Positions 12,272-23,939 of a DNA stretch of 64,000 nucleotides are shown in pieces; within the stretch, counting starts at the first letter, position 1, and each line of letters begins with the position of its first letter. The notes below the pieces were generated by a model. It saw nothing but the letters and a program-made list of their open reading frames with translations, had not been told where the DNA came from and did no database searches. The stretch is from Monilinia fructicola. Its lineage: Eukaryota > Ascomycota > Leotiomycetes > Helotiales > Sclerotiniaceae. The stretch spans positions 1-64,000 of the forward strand of contig VICG01000011.1 of assembly GCA_008692225.1 (NCBI GenBank). Direction: 5' to 3'. A program made the translations under genes and the position numbers.

Positions 12272-13232
12272 TTTTGCAAGGTAACGTTTGTAGAGGTCAA
12301 TACATAAGAACTAAATGATACAAGTAAAGCCCCCGTTATGAGATTAGCCTGGTGAATATTCAAGATGAAATGGTAAATGTTCAAGAGGGGTCCACGGGCA
12401 TGCTAGTTGTTCTTAAGTAGCTGGTTTCAGTTCAAACAGGGGTAGCTGGAGCTGCATAAAATGAGGGGCTTCAATGTTGGTCACTGAGTATCCTCAAAAC
12501 AGGTGTTTACTTGCTTGGCTGTACTGTTTCTATGGCTGCCGGCGTCCCAGAATATACACATGATGGGTATGATTGGATGACAATTGGCTCGGTAAATATT
12601 TGAATTGTCCTCTGTACAGAATCAGCTTCGTGGATGTCAAGATTCGATGTGATTGATGAACTGAAGATGACGTCGCTTAAGGTTAGCGGTTCTATAAGGG
12701 TGATGTGATCTGACCAGTAGTAGGATGGATGACTTGGGGCGTGCTACTTTCAATGTATCCAGATGTGCAAGATCAGATAATTCTCCTTTTGGTGCTGGGT
12801 GAGGCCGGGGACTTGAAGACTTCAGAGGTATCACCAACGTCAACCTGGATTGACACTAAAGCAGGTACCAATCATACCAATACATGGCTAATTTGTTAGT
12901 CTACCGAGTAGAACTAGTGAGTGACTAAAAGTACAAGTTACATGTAACCTCACTAGGTATGCTGGGAGACTCTTAAAGTCACTTTGATGACTGACTACCA
13001 AGATAAGATAAGATAAGATAAGATCTCGGTGAAACATATCTCCGAACCTGGTGGGCCGGCCCAGAATCATCACTCGGCTTGTGCTAGGTACAGCACAGTA
13101 ATTCATCCAGATCATACACGACTCTTGAACTGCTTTGTTCATCATTGGTCGTTGGTGAGATTCTGCTCTCCACTCATCCTCATTTTCATATCAGTATGCA
13201 AATATTGTAGTTTGTAAATACCACACTTTCAA
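12272..13232. other. Intergenic region with a tandem GATA-box array
   Basis: Only short frames of shadow type occur here. A run of five AGATA/GATAA units is found at 13001-13024, about 210 bp upstream of the thioesterase start. The remaining sequence shows no recognisable element. Confidence 0.45.
13001..13024 (+). promoter_or_regulatory. Tandem AGATAAGATA array (candidate GATA-factor sites)
   Basis: The pentamer AGATA is repeated without interruption and produces overlapping HGATAR matches, the core bound by fungal GATA factors such as AreA/NIT2 and the siderophore repressors. It lies upstream of the thioesterase gene at 13233. The sites are visible in the sequence; regulation by a GATA factor is inference, and the array could be a simple pentanucleotide microsatellite. 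Confidence 0.4.
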
Positions 13233-14254
13233 ATGTCTTTCTCCCGTCAATTTTTACAGCTAAACGCTGGTATATATAGAGCTATTGCTCGCAGCTCAGG
13301 ACTGGCACAATGTGGTAGACCAATTTCGAGAACTCCATCTATTTCTTATTCTTCTTCTTCCCGAGTCTTTACTACAAATCGCCGGCTTTGCAATGCCGAG
13401 AGCAAGTCCTTTTCGATTCTCTTTTCGAAAGCTTATGGCTAACCTAACACAGCTACTACACTTCCACCTCCACCTCCACAAGCCTCTCTTCTCCTACGAA
13501 CTCTCACCTTCTTTGGGATAGCCATTGTCTTCACATCTGTAGGTTTCTCTATAGCTGCCTACCCTGCCTTCACAGCCGCCAATGTCATCCTTAATCCCCC
13601 ATCCGATGAAGAAACCCTCAAATTATACACACCAACCGATGCGAAATCGATCGAAGTCGAAGCATATATAAACAACCATCCAATCGTGAAAGAACTACGA
13701 TCTCGACCTGAATTTACCGAATCGAGGCCGCATTTGAAAATTCCTGAATCACAACGAGGACATAATCTCACAGGTGGAACATTGATGGGACCAGGACGTG
13801 TTCAAGTACCACCATACGTATGGACCGAGGCAGGAGGTAAATCTCTCGTATCAATTTCTTACCTGGGAGAAGATCTATGTGGACATCCAAAGATAGTACA
13901 TGGAGGGTTCCTAGCCACAATGTTAGATGAGGGATTAGCACGATGTTGTTTTGGAGCATTGCCTAATAAGATTGGCATGACGGCTACTTTGACGGTTAAT
14001 TATAGAGCACCTACTCCTGCGGATACTTTCGTGGTGTTGAGGGCGAAGACCACAAAGGCGGAGGGAAGAAAGGCTTGGGTAGAGGGGAAAATTGAGACTT
14101 TGGTCCCGGAAGGAGAGACATCGAAAGTTTTGTGCGAAGCGAATGCCTTGTTTATTGAGCCTAGACAAGCCAAGGTGGGTTCTTCGTTCTGTGAGATGCC
14201 ATAATAATGCTAACAAGTCCATAGACAATGGCTAGAATATACCCGGTTTCATGA
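13233..14254 (+). CDS. HotDog-fold thioesterase (PaaI/THEM-like), probably mitochondrial membrane-anchored
   Basis: The core (about 13686-14170) carries the acyl-CoA thioesterase HotDog pattern: a GGTLMGPGRVQ start, HPKIVHGGFLATMLDEGLARCCF as the central helix with its conserved HGG, and TLTVNYRAPTPAD strands. The N-terminus (MSFSRQFLQLNAGIYRAIARSS...) looks like a mitochondrial presequence and is followed by Pro-rich and hydrophobic segments (LTFFGIAIVFTSVGFSIAAY) that could anchor the protein. An in-frame TAA at 13440-13442 interrupts this N-terminal part. It must be spliced out (a CTAAC..CAG acceptor at about 13443-13452 is plausible, but I could not fix the donor) or be a real or artefactual lesion. 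A 3' intron at 14175-14224 (GTGGGT...CATAG, branch GCTAAC) adds a short last exon ending at 14254. Substrate unknown. Confidence 0.8.
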
Positions 14255-14856
14255 GGCGATACAGAGGCGGGCTTTGTCAGTTAAGATCTGGAAAGAATGA
14301 GAGCCACTGGGTTTAGATGGTAGCTAGTGTGAACATCAATGTTCTAGACCGATTAGACGAGAAATCCAATACATGTATCTAGATTTACTTTAGACGCCTC
14401 AAATAGAGGGGGTATCAACTCATACCACTGCTCTCAGGTATATTGACCCTAACTTCCAGCCTTTCCATTCCATGGATATCACATGAAGTCCTCCGGTTCA
14501 CCATTAGTTTTCCAGCATATAACAAATACAGAGAGTAAATTACTTCCCCTGAAATATGCTCGGAAGACAATATACACGTGATCAATCTGCCCCACCAACG
14601 AGAGATAGAACTACTAGAACTACCTACCTAGTAACCTTAGGTTCCTAGTACGCTTTTGCCAACTTTATGAATGAATACCTAGGTAGTGCGGGGCAGAATT
14701 TTATAGTGCATCCATCCGTAGCGGGTTAAGAGGAGATGATTCTCCATTGAATTCGATTGCGTGATTGCACGCTCTTCTCTCTTCTCTCTTCTATATTCCA
14801 ACACTTCTCAAAACTTTCCCCAAAACTATTGCAAAAATCCCATACAAATCATCAAC
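14255..14856. other. Intergenic region upstream of APS kinase
   Basis: No gene is seen. The stretch just before the start (about 14770-14850) is pyrimidine-rich (repeated TTCTCTC), typical of a fungal core promoter and 5' leader. Confidence 0.4.
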
Positions 14857-15561
14857 ATGTCTACGTACGTTTACCCCTCTCTTCCGGTCAAAAGAAGAAG
14901 CAGCCAAAAGAAATCGTTCAAGATCATAACTAACATAACACCCACCCATAGAAACATTACATGGCACCCCTCCCTCACCCGCGCTGAGCGCACCACCCTC
15001 CGCAAACAACGCGGCCTAACCATCTGGTTCACGGGACTTTCCGCCTCGGGAAAATCCACCATTGCCACCGCCCTCGAGCAACACCTACTTCACCTCGGAC
15101 ACGCCGCCTACAGACTCGACGGCGACAATGTGCGCTTCGGACTCAACAAGGATCTTGGCTTCGACGAGAAGTCCCGCAATGAGAATATTCGCCGCATTGC
15201 CGAGGTCGCAAAGCTGTTCGCAGACTCGTGTACCATTGCCTTGACGTCTTTCATTTCTCCATATAGAGCGGATCGTGCAGTTGCGAGGGAATTGCATGAG
15301 AAGGCTGCTAATGGGGACGAGGCCATTCCATTTATTGAGGTCTTTATTGATATCCCTGTTGAGGAGGCGGAGAAGAGAGATCCCAAAGGATTGTACAAGA
15401 AGGCTAGAGCTGGAGAAATTAAGGATTTCACTGGAATCAGTGCGCCATATGAGGAGCCCGAAAAGCCCGAAATTCATTTGAGGACGGATAAGTTAACTGT
15501 TGAGGAGTCTGTGCAAAAGATCGTAGAGTACTTGGAAAAGGAGGGTTTGTTGAAGTTGTAG
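14857..15561 (+). CDS. Adenylylsulfate (APS) kinase
   Basis: APS kinase phosphorylates adenosine 5'-phosphosulfate to PAPS in sulfate assimilation, in the cytosol. The start MST is an 8-bp first exon (14857-14864). An 87-bp intron (14865-14951, GTACGT...CCATAG) joins it to [13 protein letters not shown], and the second exon ends at 15561. The product is about 205 residues, the usual length. Diagnostic motifs are the P-loop [28 protein letters not shown], the SRNENIRR helix, [12 protein letters not shown] and the [17 protein letters not shown] segment, then the C-terminal substrate-recognition part. The intron is a multiple of three without stops, so an unspliced transcript would encode a protein 29 residues longer. 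The gene converges with VMA5. Confidence 0.95.
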   Translation: MSTYVYPSLPVKRRSSQKKSFKIITNITPTHRNITWHPSLTRAERTTLRKQRGLTIWFTGLSASGKSTIATALEQHLLHLGHAAYRLDGDNVRFGLNKDLGFDEKSRNENIRRIAEVAKLFADSCTIALTSFISPYRADRAVARELHEKAANGDEAIPFIEVFIDIPVEEAEKRDPKGLYKKARAGEIKDFTGISAPYEEPEKPEIHLRTDKLTVEESVQKIVEYLEKEGLLKL

Positions 15562-15790
15562 ATATAGATACCTTGGGTAAAGAAAATTTCGGCGATCGAA
15601 GAGGTTATTTCACAAAAGTGTCAGGAAATTATAGAATTTTATAGTCAGATACTCCAATCGATCTAAAAACAATTGCTTGTTGATATCTTTCGGTGCGATA
15701 CAATAATACAAATGCATGCTTCAACAAATATGAACCCTTTGCCATGCGCCAACTTCAACTCGCCATCCTTATGCCTTTCCCCGATCCTAT

Positions 15791-17189
15791 CTATATAATT
15801 TCGAATTCGTAATAGACATAGGCCGTGTATTCATTGCCCTCTCCTTGTCCGCCAACTCCGGCCGCCGCTATTTCTGATGATAACGTCGAATCATCCTTCA
15901 GAGCCTTCCCTTTCTTGTCTCGACCGAAAGCATTGCCTCCAAGATAACCATATGCTGAATCAAGTGCCGCCTTTGCTTTCTTCGCACCTTTAGGGTGTGA
16001 CTATGTAATATCAGTATGGTTGAACAAAACTTAGGTTAACATTCATACCTTGACCAAACCGCAAACGAAATCCAATGGCAATCCATATCTCAAAACTGTC
16101 TCAACAAATACCCTCAAAGTTAAGACGTGTATCCAAATCATGACGGCTTCACTCCAACCGGTCCTACCAAGCCTTAAAGCTTCACCCCATACCTTGCGCT
16201 CATCATTCCCTACTCTCTCTGCCTCCTTCCTTTCCTCTTCCTTTCCACCCTCAACGTACTTGTAATCACGGGGAGTCCATTTGTTTTCTCTGCATTTGTG
16301 CTGGAAATCCGCACTGTGCTTTTTGAATGTTGTAACCGCATACAATGTAAACTCTTCATCGTGCGTAACTTCAATTGATGATCTTGGAACAACCATAGGC
16401 GATATTGTTTCATAACTCTTGAGGAAGTCCTTTTTAACATTTGTTGGGACAACAACAAGGTGAGTTTCAAGGTATTCAGAGTCTTGTACCAGTAATTTAG
16501 GATCGACCACTGGAGTGAGGGATTTGGTGGAGAGATTTCCACTTGATATGATTAGCTTTTTGTCATCTGTCCAGAGTACAAGCTCTTTCTTACGTTTGCT
16601 TCCGTTGTAAAGTTGTAAGGTTTGTTTTAACCTGGTTATACTGGTTCATTTTACCTTTCACATCATTATCAATGCTAACTAGTTCCTATGTTCCGTCAGC
16701 AAAATTTCACTCCTCCCCGTAAAACCATGCTAACCTTTTGTAGTGAATCGATCAACTCTGCGAGTGGTTTGTCGGCACGATATTTGACTTTGTTCCATGA
16801 GAAAGTGCGTAGATATTGATCCGCGGGTTCTATAAGCAAACTATTAGTCCTGGGACATAACCTCGTGTTCGCAGTTTATCAAACCCACTATCATTGACAG
16901 TTTTCTGTTGCGCAATCTTGCTCTCATCTCCTTCCAATAAATTACGAAGGGATTCCCCAACTTTCGCTACAACACCTTGACAAGCGCTTTCCAACTTGGC
17001 AAGATCATCTGCTTGCCCAACCAATGCATCAAGTGTACCGATTTTGAATTCGGGAATCTTGAATGGTATCGTGATTCCATTATCGTTCGAGATTGTAGAC
17101 CGCAGAGCTGTTAAAGCTTCGTCTCGATCGCTGGATGGAGAGATAGATGTTGGCAAAGATACCAGTAGGTATTTCGTAGGGCCAGACAT
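15791..17189 (-). CDS. VMA5: V-type proton ATPase subunit C
   Basis: Subunit C belongs to the cytosolic V1 sector and links it to the peripheral stalk; its reversible release controls pump assembly. Exons on the minus strand are 17189-16889, 16829-16735, 16685-16594, 16541-16049 and 16000-15791. All four introns keep frame and have GT..AG ends. The product is about 396 residues, as expected. Family segments are MSGPTKYLLVSLP at the start, NDKPADQYLRTFSWNKVKYR, QYNQVKTNLTTLQRKQTGNLSTKSL, VVVPTNVKKDFLKSYETISPMVVPRSS, TLYAVTTFKKH, HVLTLRVFVETVLRYGLP and a C-terminal AYVYYEFEI. No defects were seen. The 3' end lies about 230 bp from that of APS kinase. Confidence 0.95.
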
Positions 17190-19822
17190 GACTGAATGTT
17201 CCGAGTAGATTATTGGAGGATATGAGTCTTGGTGAATTAGTGAGGAGAACCAAGGGACACTAAGTTATGCTCGTGCTTGATATCCTGTGTGTAATATCTC
17301 GTCGCCGTGGAATTCCTTTGAATTGATGTAGGATAGATTGGATACCTAGGTAGATACTCTTTGTGTTGGAGATTTGGGAGCTTCGAGCTTGCGATTGAGT
17401 CGGGGACGTGCACGATAAACTAGGGAGCTGCGAACAACCTCGCGAACAACCTCACTTCATCATTTTTGTCTCGTCTCACACCTCATTCATTCATATCTTG
17501 CTACCTCCCTGGTTATGTCTATATGCTTTATTTCCAAAGTCTCTTCTTAAATCTGTTGGCTGGTGAAATTGGTTCCGAATGCTTCATATTCTCTTATGTC
17601 GTCCCTCCTCGGGGCCAAGAATTCCTGAAATTCACACTACAAATCGTGTCTTTTGAAATTGATGCTACCCTCGAGGAACTTACTCCTGTGTCGATACTTG
17701 TATCTGCATATTTCAGAGAAGTGTTTCTGAATTCAGTATCTACAGATATTCAAGGTTCGTTGCCCACCCTTCTGAGTCCTCCCACGTTGGCAGGTTAGAA
17801 GACAGCTTGGAGGATGCATCCTTCTCTATTACTTTACCTCGAAGCAAGCTTTAGAGGAATGAATGTTTTGGGGGGTTACTGATGGTGATTTGCATACTCT
17901 TGCATTCCTGGATAATAGAAAGCTTGAATCCCGCCACCCATGGTCAAAAGTTATCCACAGATAATGCACAGGCTGTTGATTTGACCTCATTCCTCTTCTT
18001 GGTCTACTTCATCATATATCTAGTGATACATAGGATTTTGATCGTGGCAGCTCGGCTGCAAAGAAATTAAGATCATCCCAAAAGTGTAGCAGATCGCTCC
18101 CCCTTGACCTAGCACGCAGCAGTACCTAGATTTCTTTGGAAATTCAAGCTTCCAATGCCACATAGCATCATTCTTAGCGGTACAATCATCGATGATATAT
18201 AGATGGGGAGTTACCTCCCTCAATTTGCAATTCATATCCATAATCTTTAAACCTTCATCATTTCTATATATGTCTTGTTCACCCTGAGCAAGATTATAAT
18301 GGCCCAGAATCCCAGTTTAGTTCTTATGTTTGATTTTCGAGAATCGAGTTGGAGCACTCGCCCGCGCAGTTACGTCTTCGATGGCTCGTTCTTAAGGCCG
18401 CCGGGAGCTCACTCAAAGTCTTGACTACCAAGACTTCAATATAATACGATTCCTTTGTTTCACGTTACTACCATGGCAATCACGTTCTGTAACTTATCTT
18501 GACCACTGAAGCTGATAGACAAGAGGGATTCCTGACAATATGCTTTTTGAGTGAAAGTGCTTGTGGATCTTCTGGGGGCAGATGCCAGTGAACATTTCAA
18601 TCGTTTTTGAAGCAAAGACAATAAATTGGACAAACAAAAATTGAGGTGTTTGTTGCGGGTAAAATTATATAAATGTCAAAAAAGTATGATCTTGCCTATC
18701 TGAATAATGATCAAATTTTCAAGATCAACCATAGTCTCGAGTTACTTAATCATCTTCATTGTTTTGGTGATGGTGGTCGCAATTGTCGTCTCAATTCCTG
18801 ATCTGATCGTATGGATGAAGGAGTCTAGCAGTATACGCAGGCTAATTGATGGGGGGGGACGCTATTCAAAATCGTACCCTTCACTGGATCTACTAATCCC
18901 ATATTCTGTCAATCCACACATAATTCTTTGATACCCTAGTGTAACAGTCGCTTTGCTCTATGTATATAAGCGAAAATTATACAAGAATAGCTGTCCCTGG
19001 TTTCTTGAAATCTACTAATTCAAACGATCCTAGACAATGGTTCTTAGGCCTTCCAAATGTCATTTTCGAAGTGAACCTACTTTACAAAAAGTTGAGTCGA
19101 ATCGGTAGGGTGATCTATGACTTTTTAGCATTGTAGCTCAAACCTTAGAATGAAGAAGTTAGATCCACATAAGTATATAACGCTCATATATCATCAGCTT
19201 CACTTTTATCCGTTAACCAGTACTTGTTCTGACAGTATCGAACCAAAAGATACAGCATTCCATTTATAAATAAGTTTTTGATCGCATGTTTTCTTGAATG
19301 CAATCATCTATCCAAAAATATACGGCTAATCTGGGCCATATACGAACAAGCTAAGCCATTCAAATACGGCCATTACAGTACGATAATGTACAGCAACAGA
19401 CAAGCCCTTCTTCTCGGTGCCACTGGAACTTTGAAACCTTTGCTACGGCTCTTCTAGCAGTGGCATATAAGCCTTGTTTCTCATCGGCCTAAATGATCTT
19501 CTGTATCCTTTCGACACAATTTCTTCAAGAAAGCAAATCGATCACAACACATACATCCACAACTTCCAATTTACCTTCAATAACATTCATTAAATTTCCC
19601 AAGACAACCAACAGATTTAATAAATTATTAATTAATTTAATTGTTAATCGTCTCCTCTCTGTGTTTACCTCTACACTTTCTATTCCAAAGATCGTGAAGT
19701 GATCAATATTCTATACATTCCACCTCAGCTGAACATATAGAATACATATCTTATTTTTACAACTGACAACCTAAAGTCATAGCATATTCATTAAGACTTT
19801 ACAAATCATTTCTATCTTCAAA
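17190..19822. other. Gene-poor intergenic stretch
   Basis: Several open frames of 60-110 codons occur (for example 17466-17798 and 18707-18931 on the plus strand; the latter has one strong hydrophobic segment). None has a recognisable domain, splice partner or biased composition, so I do not call them genes. AT-rich sequence near 19600-19820, just before the next gene, probably contains its promoter and leader. Confidence 0.4.
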
Positions 19823-20966
19823 ATGGGTTTAATCAAGTTCTCCTGTTCCATTATCCGTTTCGTTGTTTCCAAGAGCGATCAGGACTCCAAGAAGCTCACC
19901 AAGGCCCGGAAGCCAAAACAGGCTACCAATACCACCAAGACCACAAATATCGGTGGCTTCATCAGCTTATTCGCCCGTAGCATATTCAAGAGACAGTTCA
20001 TAAGTAAGTTACTGACAATTGTTGATTTTTTCTGATAAATCAAATGCTGATATTGAATCGCTAGGCTCGAAACCACACCAAGATGATGAAGGCTCAACGG
20101 CATCCCATTCAACAGCATCTATCGCGATACCAATACCCTCTAGGGTTTCTGTTTCGCGGGACGTATCCCCGATCTCAATTCCTGAGCCAATTCAACCATT
20201 ACTTGATTATACTCCTGATCCTGCTGCCCTAATCATTCGTGACAATACCAGCAACCAAGGCTGGGAAGAAGCTGGTGCTGAGCTAGTTGGCAGCAATGAA
20301 TATGCAGATAGGGGAATCTTCTTGCTGGATCTCGATACTGCGGATTCGGCCGATCAGCAGGAAATCAAGGAGAAGACACCAGAACAGGTACTGGAACATA
20401 TACTCAGCACAGAGGACATACCACATCGTCGGGTACCTAGAACTATCCCTCCCCCTGGTTTGTGTATTCCTTGGGGACCAAACAACCCTGTTCCAATTAG
20501 CTTGAGGAATTTTACCCCATCCGATCCTTTTCTCCCAACCGAGGCTCATGATCCAGTTGGGTTCGGCGATCTCAATGGAGTTCAGCAGCGCTGGGTTTTG
20601 CTAGAAGCCATTTACCAGGTCCCTATCTTCTACATATGTAGAGACAGCCTTGCAGAGAAACACCATCAACAACAACCGAACAACGTTATGTATGGGTTCA
20701 ATAACTTCTGTGGTGATTTTAACTGCAAGGTAGACATATGTGAACATAGTCGACCGAACGGGAGACGATGGATGTGGCCTGGTATCATTTATGTCGTTTC
20801 TAAGCTTCAACACACTCGAAAGGAGGGTATGAGACGCGCCCGAGAGAAAGCTGAGCGGTATGCTGCTGCGAAACGTGCTTATGAGCAACCTGTTGATGAT
20901 CAACATGCATATGTTCAAAGTGCTTATCAGCAACTTTCTCATGTCCCAATTGTCTATGTGCAATAA
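19823..20966 (+). CDS. Hypothetical protein, two exons, no recognised domain
   Basis: I cannot assign a family. Exon 1 (19823-20003) and exon 2 (20065-20966) join in frame over an intron with GTAAGT...GCTAG ends, giving about 360 residues. The N-terminus is basic and Lys/Thr-rich (SKKLTKARKPKQ). A Ser/Pro-rich segment follows (SIAIPIPSRVSVSRDVSPIS). The middle has acidic helical sequence (EKTPEQVLEHILSTED) and a Pro/Trp-rich segment (RTIPPPGLCIPWGPNNPVPI). The more conserved-looking C-terminal part contains four cysteines (FYICRDSL, NNFCGDFNCKVDICEH) and aromatic PNGRRWMWPGIIYVVSKLQ. It ends in an Ala/Tyr/Gln-rich helix (AKRAYEQ, QSAYQQ). The Cys cluster may bind metal, but this is speculation. 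It may be lineage-specific. Confidence 0.65.
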
Positions 20967-21895
20967 GTTCGTCAAGCGGACAGAATGCCGGTTTGAGTTT
21001 ATGCAAAGCTAAAAAACTAGACGGTCAGATACCTATATAACTAATAATAATACGATAATCTTCAATATATTTTTATTTGGTGACTGTGATGTCATACGAC
21101 CGTGATTCAATTTCAAGGATGAAACAATGTCATAAATAAATCAAACTCTCCTTCCCAGATCTTATGTCCACAATAACCCATCAAAAGTGTTCCTTCCATT
21201 TAGATCTATGCATCTCCCATCCACTCACTCACTCTCACTCCTCCACTCCCCCCTCCACATTCCTCGATAAAACAAACTCCCCAGGAATCCTCCCGGATAA
21301 AACTAAAAGAGATACATCCATCAATTTGATGACGCACGCGCAAGCTCTATATTATACACGAGTCAGGATCATTTGTTTATGTCTTATCATGTCATCATGA
21401 TATCATCGTGTTGCTTGTATACTCATTCTATCGAACTAGTATTTGACTTTGTGTGGATAGGGTATTGAACTCTGATGGCGATGGAGATGGAGATGGAAAG
21501 GGAAAGGGAAAGGGAAAGGGAAAGGGAAATGTTGTATTTCAAATTCAATTACACAAGACCTCTTCACATTCATCTCCTTGAAGAGTCCTATCTTCCAGCA
21601 ACTTTAATCAAGTGTTAGCTGGTATGATTTCTTCAAAAGTCACCAGGAGTTATAGATACAATAGATGGAACACCAACCGCCGGTTTGGTTTGATTCCATA
21701 AACTCCTTGATGATGTGAAATCATAAACCGTGGTTCCTGATTCTTGTGATTGATTGCTTGATATGACTGTAATTAATGACAAAACCTAATTGGAAAATTC
21801 TCATATGTCTAACAGGTAGCATGTACATAAATACGGTCCATTGAACTCCACGCTTCCTCCCCTTAGGTCTAAACACTATTCCTTGCAAAAGAGAA
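20967..21895. other. Intergenic region with a purine-rich repeat
   Basis: No gene is seen. The run at about 21480-21527 consists of GGAGAT units changing into five or six GGGAAA units. This is simple sequence between the convergent ends of the unknown gene at 19823 and the GMC oxidoreductase. Confidence 0.45.
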
Positions 21896-23939
21896 TCAAA
21901 GATTTGCCCGAATGTCTCCGCCGTTGTGAGCATTCTTCGAAGCCATTGGTGAGTCCAGTTTATATTCCTCAATTATCTTCTCAGCTGCCGTTTCGCCAAC
22001 CAGATACGCCGTCGATTGTGTATGATTACTATTTTTGCCTTAGTTAGCCATTAATCTTCCTCTTACGTTCCTCTTTCTTCACCAACTATTTTCCTCCTCG
22101 ATCCCTCACTCCGGGCGAAAACTTACTTGGGTAAAAGTGGAATGACACTTAGATCTACGACTCTTAATCCTTCTACCCCCAATACTCTGAAATTACCATC
22201 TACGCATGCTTTTTGATCATCTTTTCCTTTGCCCATGCGCACTGTACTGCACATATGCCAACAGCTAAAGAGATTGTTGCGACAGTGTTCCTATCATTTT
22301 ATTAGTCCACTTTCCCTCATAATTTATATCTAACTCCCACGCCCGCCAGCCCCCTTCCCATCGTCCTCCTCGAAAAATAGAGAGCGAAGAACTCACCCAA
22401 ATTTCATCATCACTAGCTTTTACTCCCCCCTCAGGAACCCCAATCATTTTAACAGTCTTTTCCCTAAATACAGGCGTATTCAAAAACTCCATCGCCTTCC
22501 TCACTGCTTCGATTAAGACACGTCGGTCGAAAGGGTGATTTATCAAATTTGAATCGATTTTTGGGTGATCAGAGGGATTTGATGAACGAAGGGTTACTGA
22601 GCCTATAGCTTGTGGATTCATGACGAAGGAGAGACATGTTAGGTAGGAGTCTGTTGGAGCGAGAGTGTAGTTGCCAGTGTATAAGGGAGGCACATGCTAG
22701 AGGCTTCGTTAGTTTTGATGTTTCTCTGCTGTATCTTACGAATGAAAGAGGGGAACAAACCGTAGCAATCTCATAACTAGGGACATTCTTCTGCCTCATG
22801 AAATTCTTCTTCTCCTCCTCTAACTCGGAAAATTCTTTGGATTCTAATACCTTATCATCTTTAAACCAACCCATCGGAACACCGCAATAAAGTTCGGACA
22901 AACGTCCACTTTTGTCTTTTATCCAACCCTCTTTTGCCGACTTTTTCATCTCTTCATTCATCTCAAATGCGATGCGATCATTCGATCCTTCTTTTAGTAA
23001 GAGAGTGGTGGTTGTAAAGCTATGATCCTGTAGATTCTTTCCAACTTGTGGAAGATCTTTAACAATCGGTATATTATGTTTTTGAAGTTCGGAAGCCGGA
23101 CCAACTCCTGAAAGCATGAGGAGCTGAGGACTGTTTAGTGCGCCAGCTGATAAGATGACGTCTTTGCGTGCATAATATTCCCTTCCATCAATTGTTCTGA
23201 TACCTATCGTTTTCGTTCCATCAAACAGCACTTTTGCTACGGGGGCATTCAAGATCGTCTCGAATCGTGGGCCCATCAATTTTAAATATGAAGAGGCTGT
23301 TGTTCGAAGTCCATCGTGCATAGTAGAAGGGCCCATCCCCATCCCAATTGGGTTCCCCGAATTTATATCGGTATTTAACGGTAATCCAGCTTGTTTCGCG
23401 GCTATATAGACATCTGTAAGGCCCTTCTCCCATACAGCGGCATAAGATATATTAAGCGGACCATTCTTTCCATGGTTTTCCGGTTTGGGATTTATGAATT
23501 CTCGATACTGGTCTGGAATCCTATCATGATAGTGTTCAATTTTCTTGAACCTTTCTTTAACGTTATGCCAAGACCAAGTATCATCCCCGACTTTCTCCGC
23601 CCAGGCGTCGAAATCTTCAGCACCACCCCGGACCCAACAGGAGAAATTTATAGCTGTACTGCCACCAATGCCCTTTCCTCTAGAATAATCGATTTGCTGT
23701 CCATTTAGATGCTTACATGGTTCTGTTTTGTATCCCCAATTTAATGAAGGTTGTGAGCCGAACAATGCGAATCGATCAGCTGGTATGAGATATTCTTGAT
23801 CATTATTTGGACCGCCAGCTTCAATGAGTAGGACGGATGGATGGGATGGAGTTGACGAAAGACGAGCTGCTAGGGAAAGACCTGCTGGACCAGCTCCCAC
23901 GATTATGAAATCGTAAGTATTATGAGATGTAGGTGTCAT
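21896..23939 (-). CDS. GMC-family FAD-dependent oxidoreductase (choline dehydrogenase/glucose oxidase-like)
   Basis: A flavoprotein that oxidises an alcohol or sugar, substrate not predictable. Exons on the minus strand are 23939-22761, 22696-22397, 22290-22127 and 22028-21896. They join in frame to about 591 residues, a normal length. The FAD-binding Rossmann motif (FIIVGAGPAGLSLAARL) is at residues 10-26. The GMC signatures are GKGIGGSTAINFSCWVRG and GALNSPQLLMLSGVGP. The C-terminal substrate domain starts with PPLYTGNYTLAPTD. The catalytic pair is visible as His in CWHMCSTVRMG and His in PNNHTQSTAYLVGE. There is no evident signal peptide, so it is probably intracellular, unlike secreted glucose oxidases. 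Introns 22697-22760, 22291-22396 and 22029-22126 all have GT..AG ends. No lesions seen. Confidence 0.93.

Noticed and set aside
16856..16861. GTTATG as donor of the first VMA5 intron
   Set aside because: It would give a 32-bp intron, too short for fungi; GTGGGT at 16888 gives a 59-bp intron and the conserved NDKPADQYL junction.
17466..17798. 110-codon frame in a gene-poor region
   Set aside because: No recognisable motif or splice partner.
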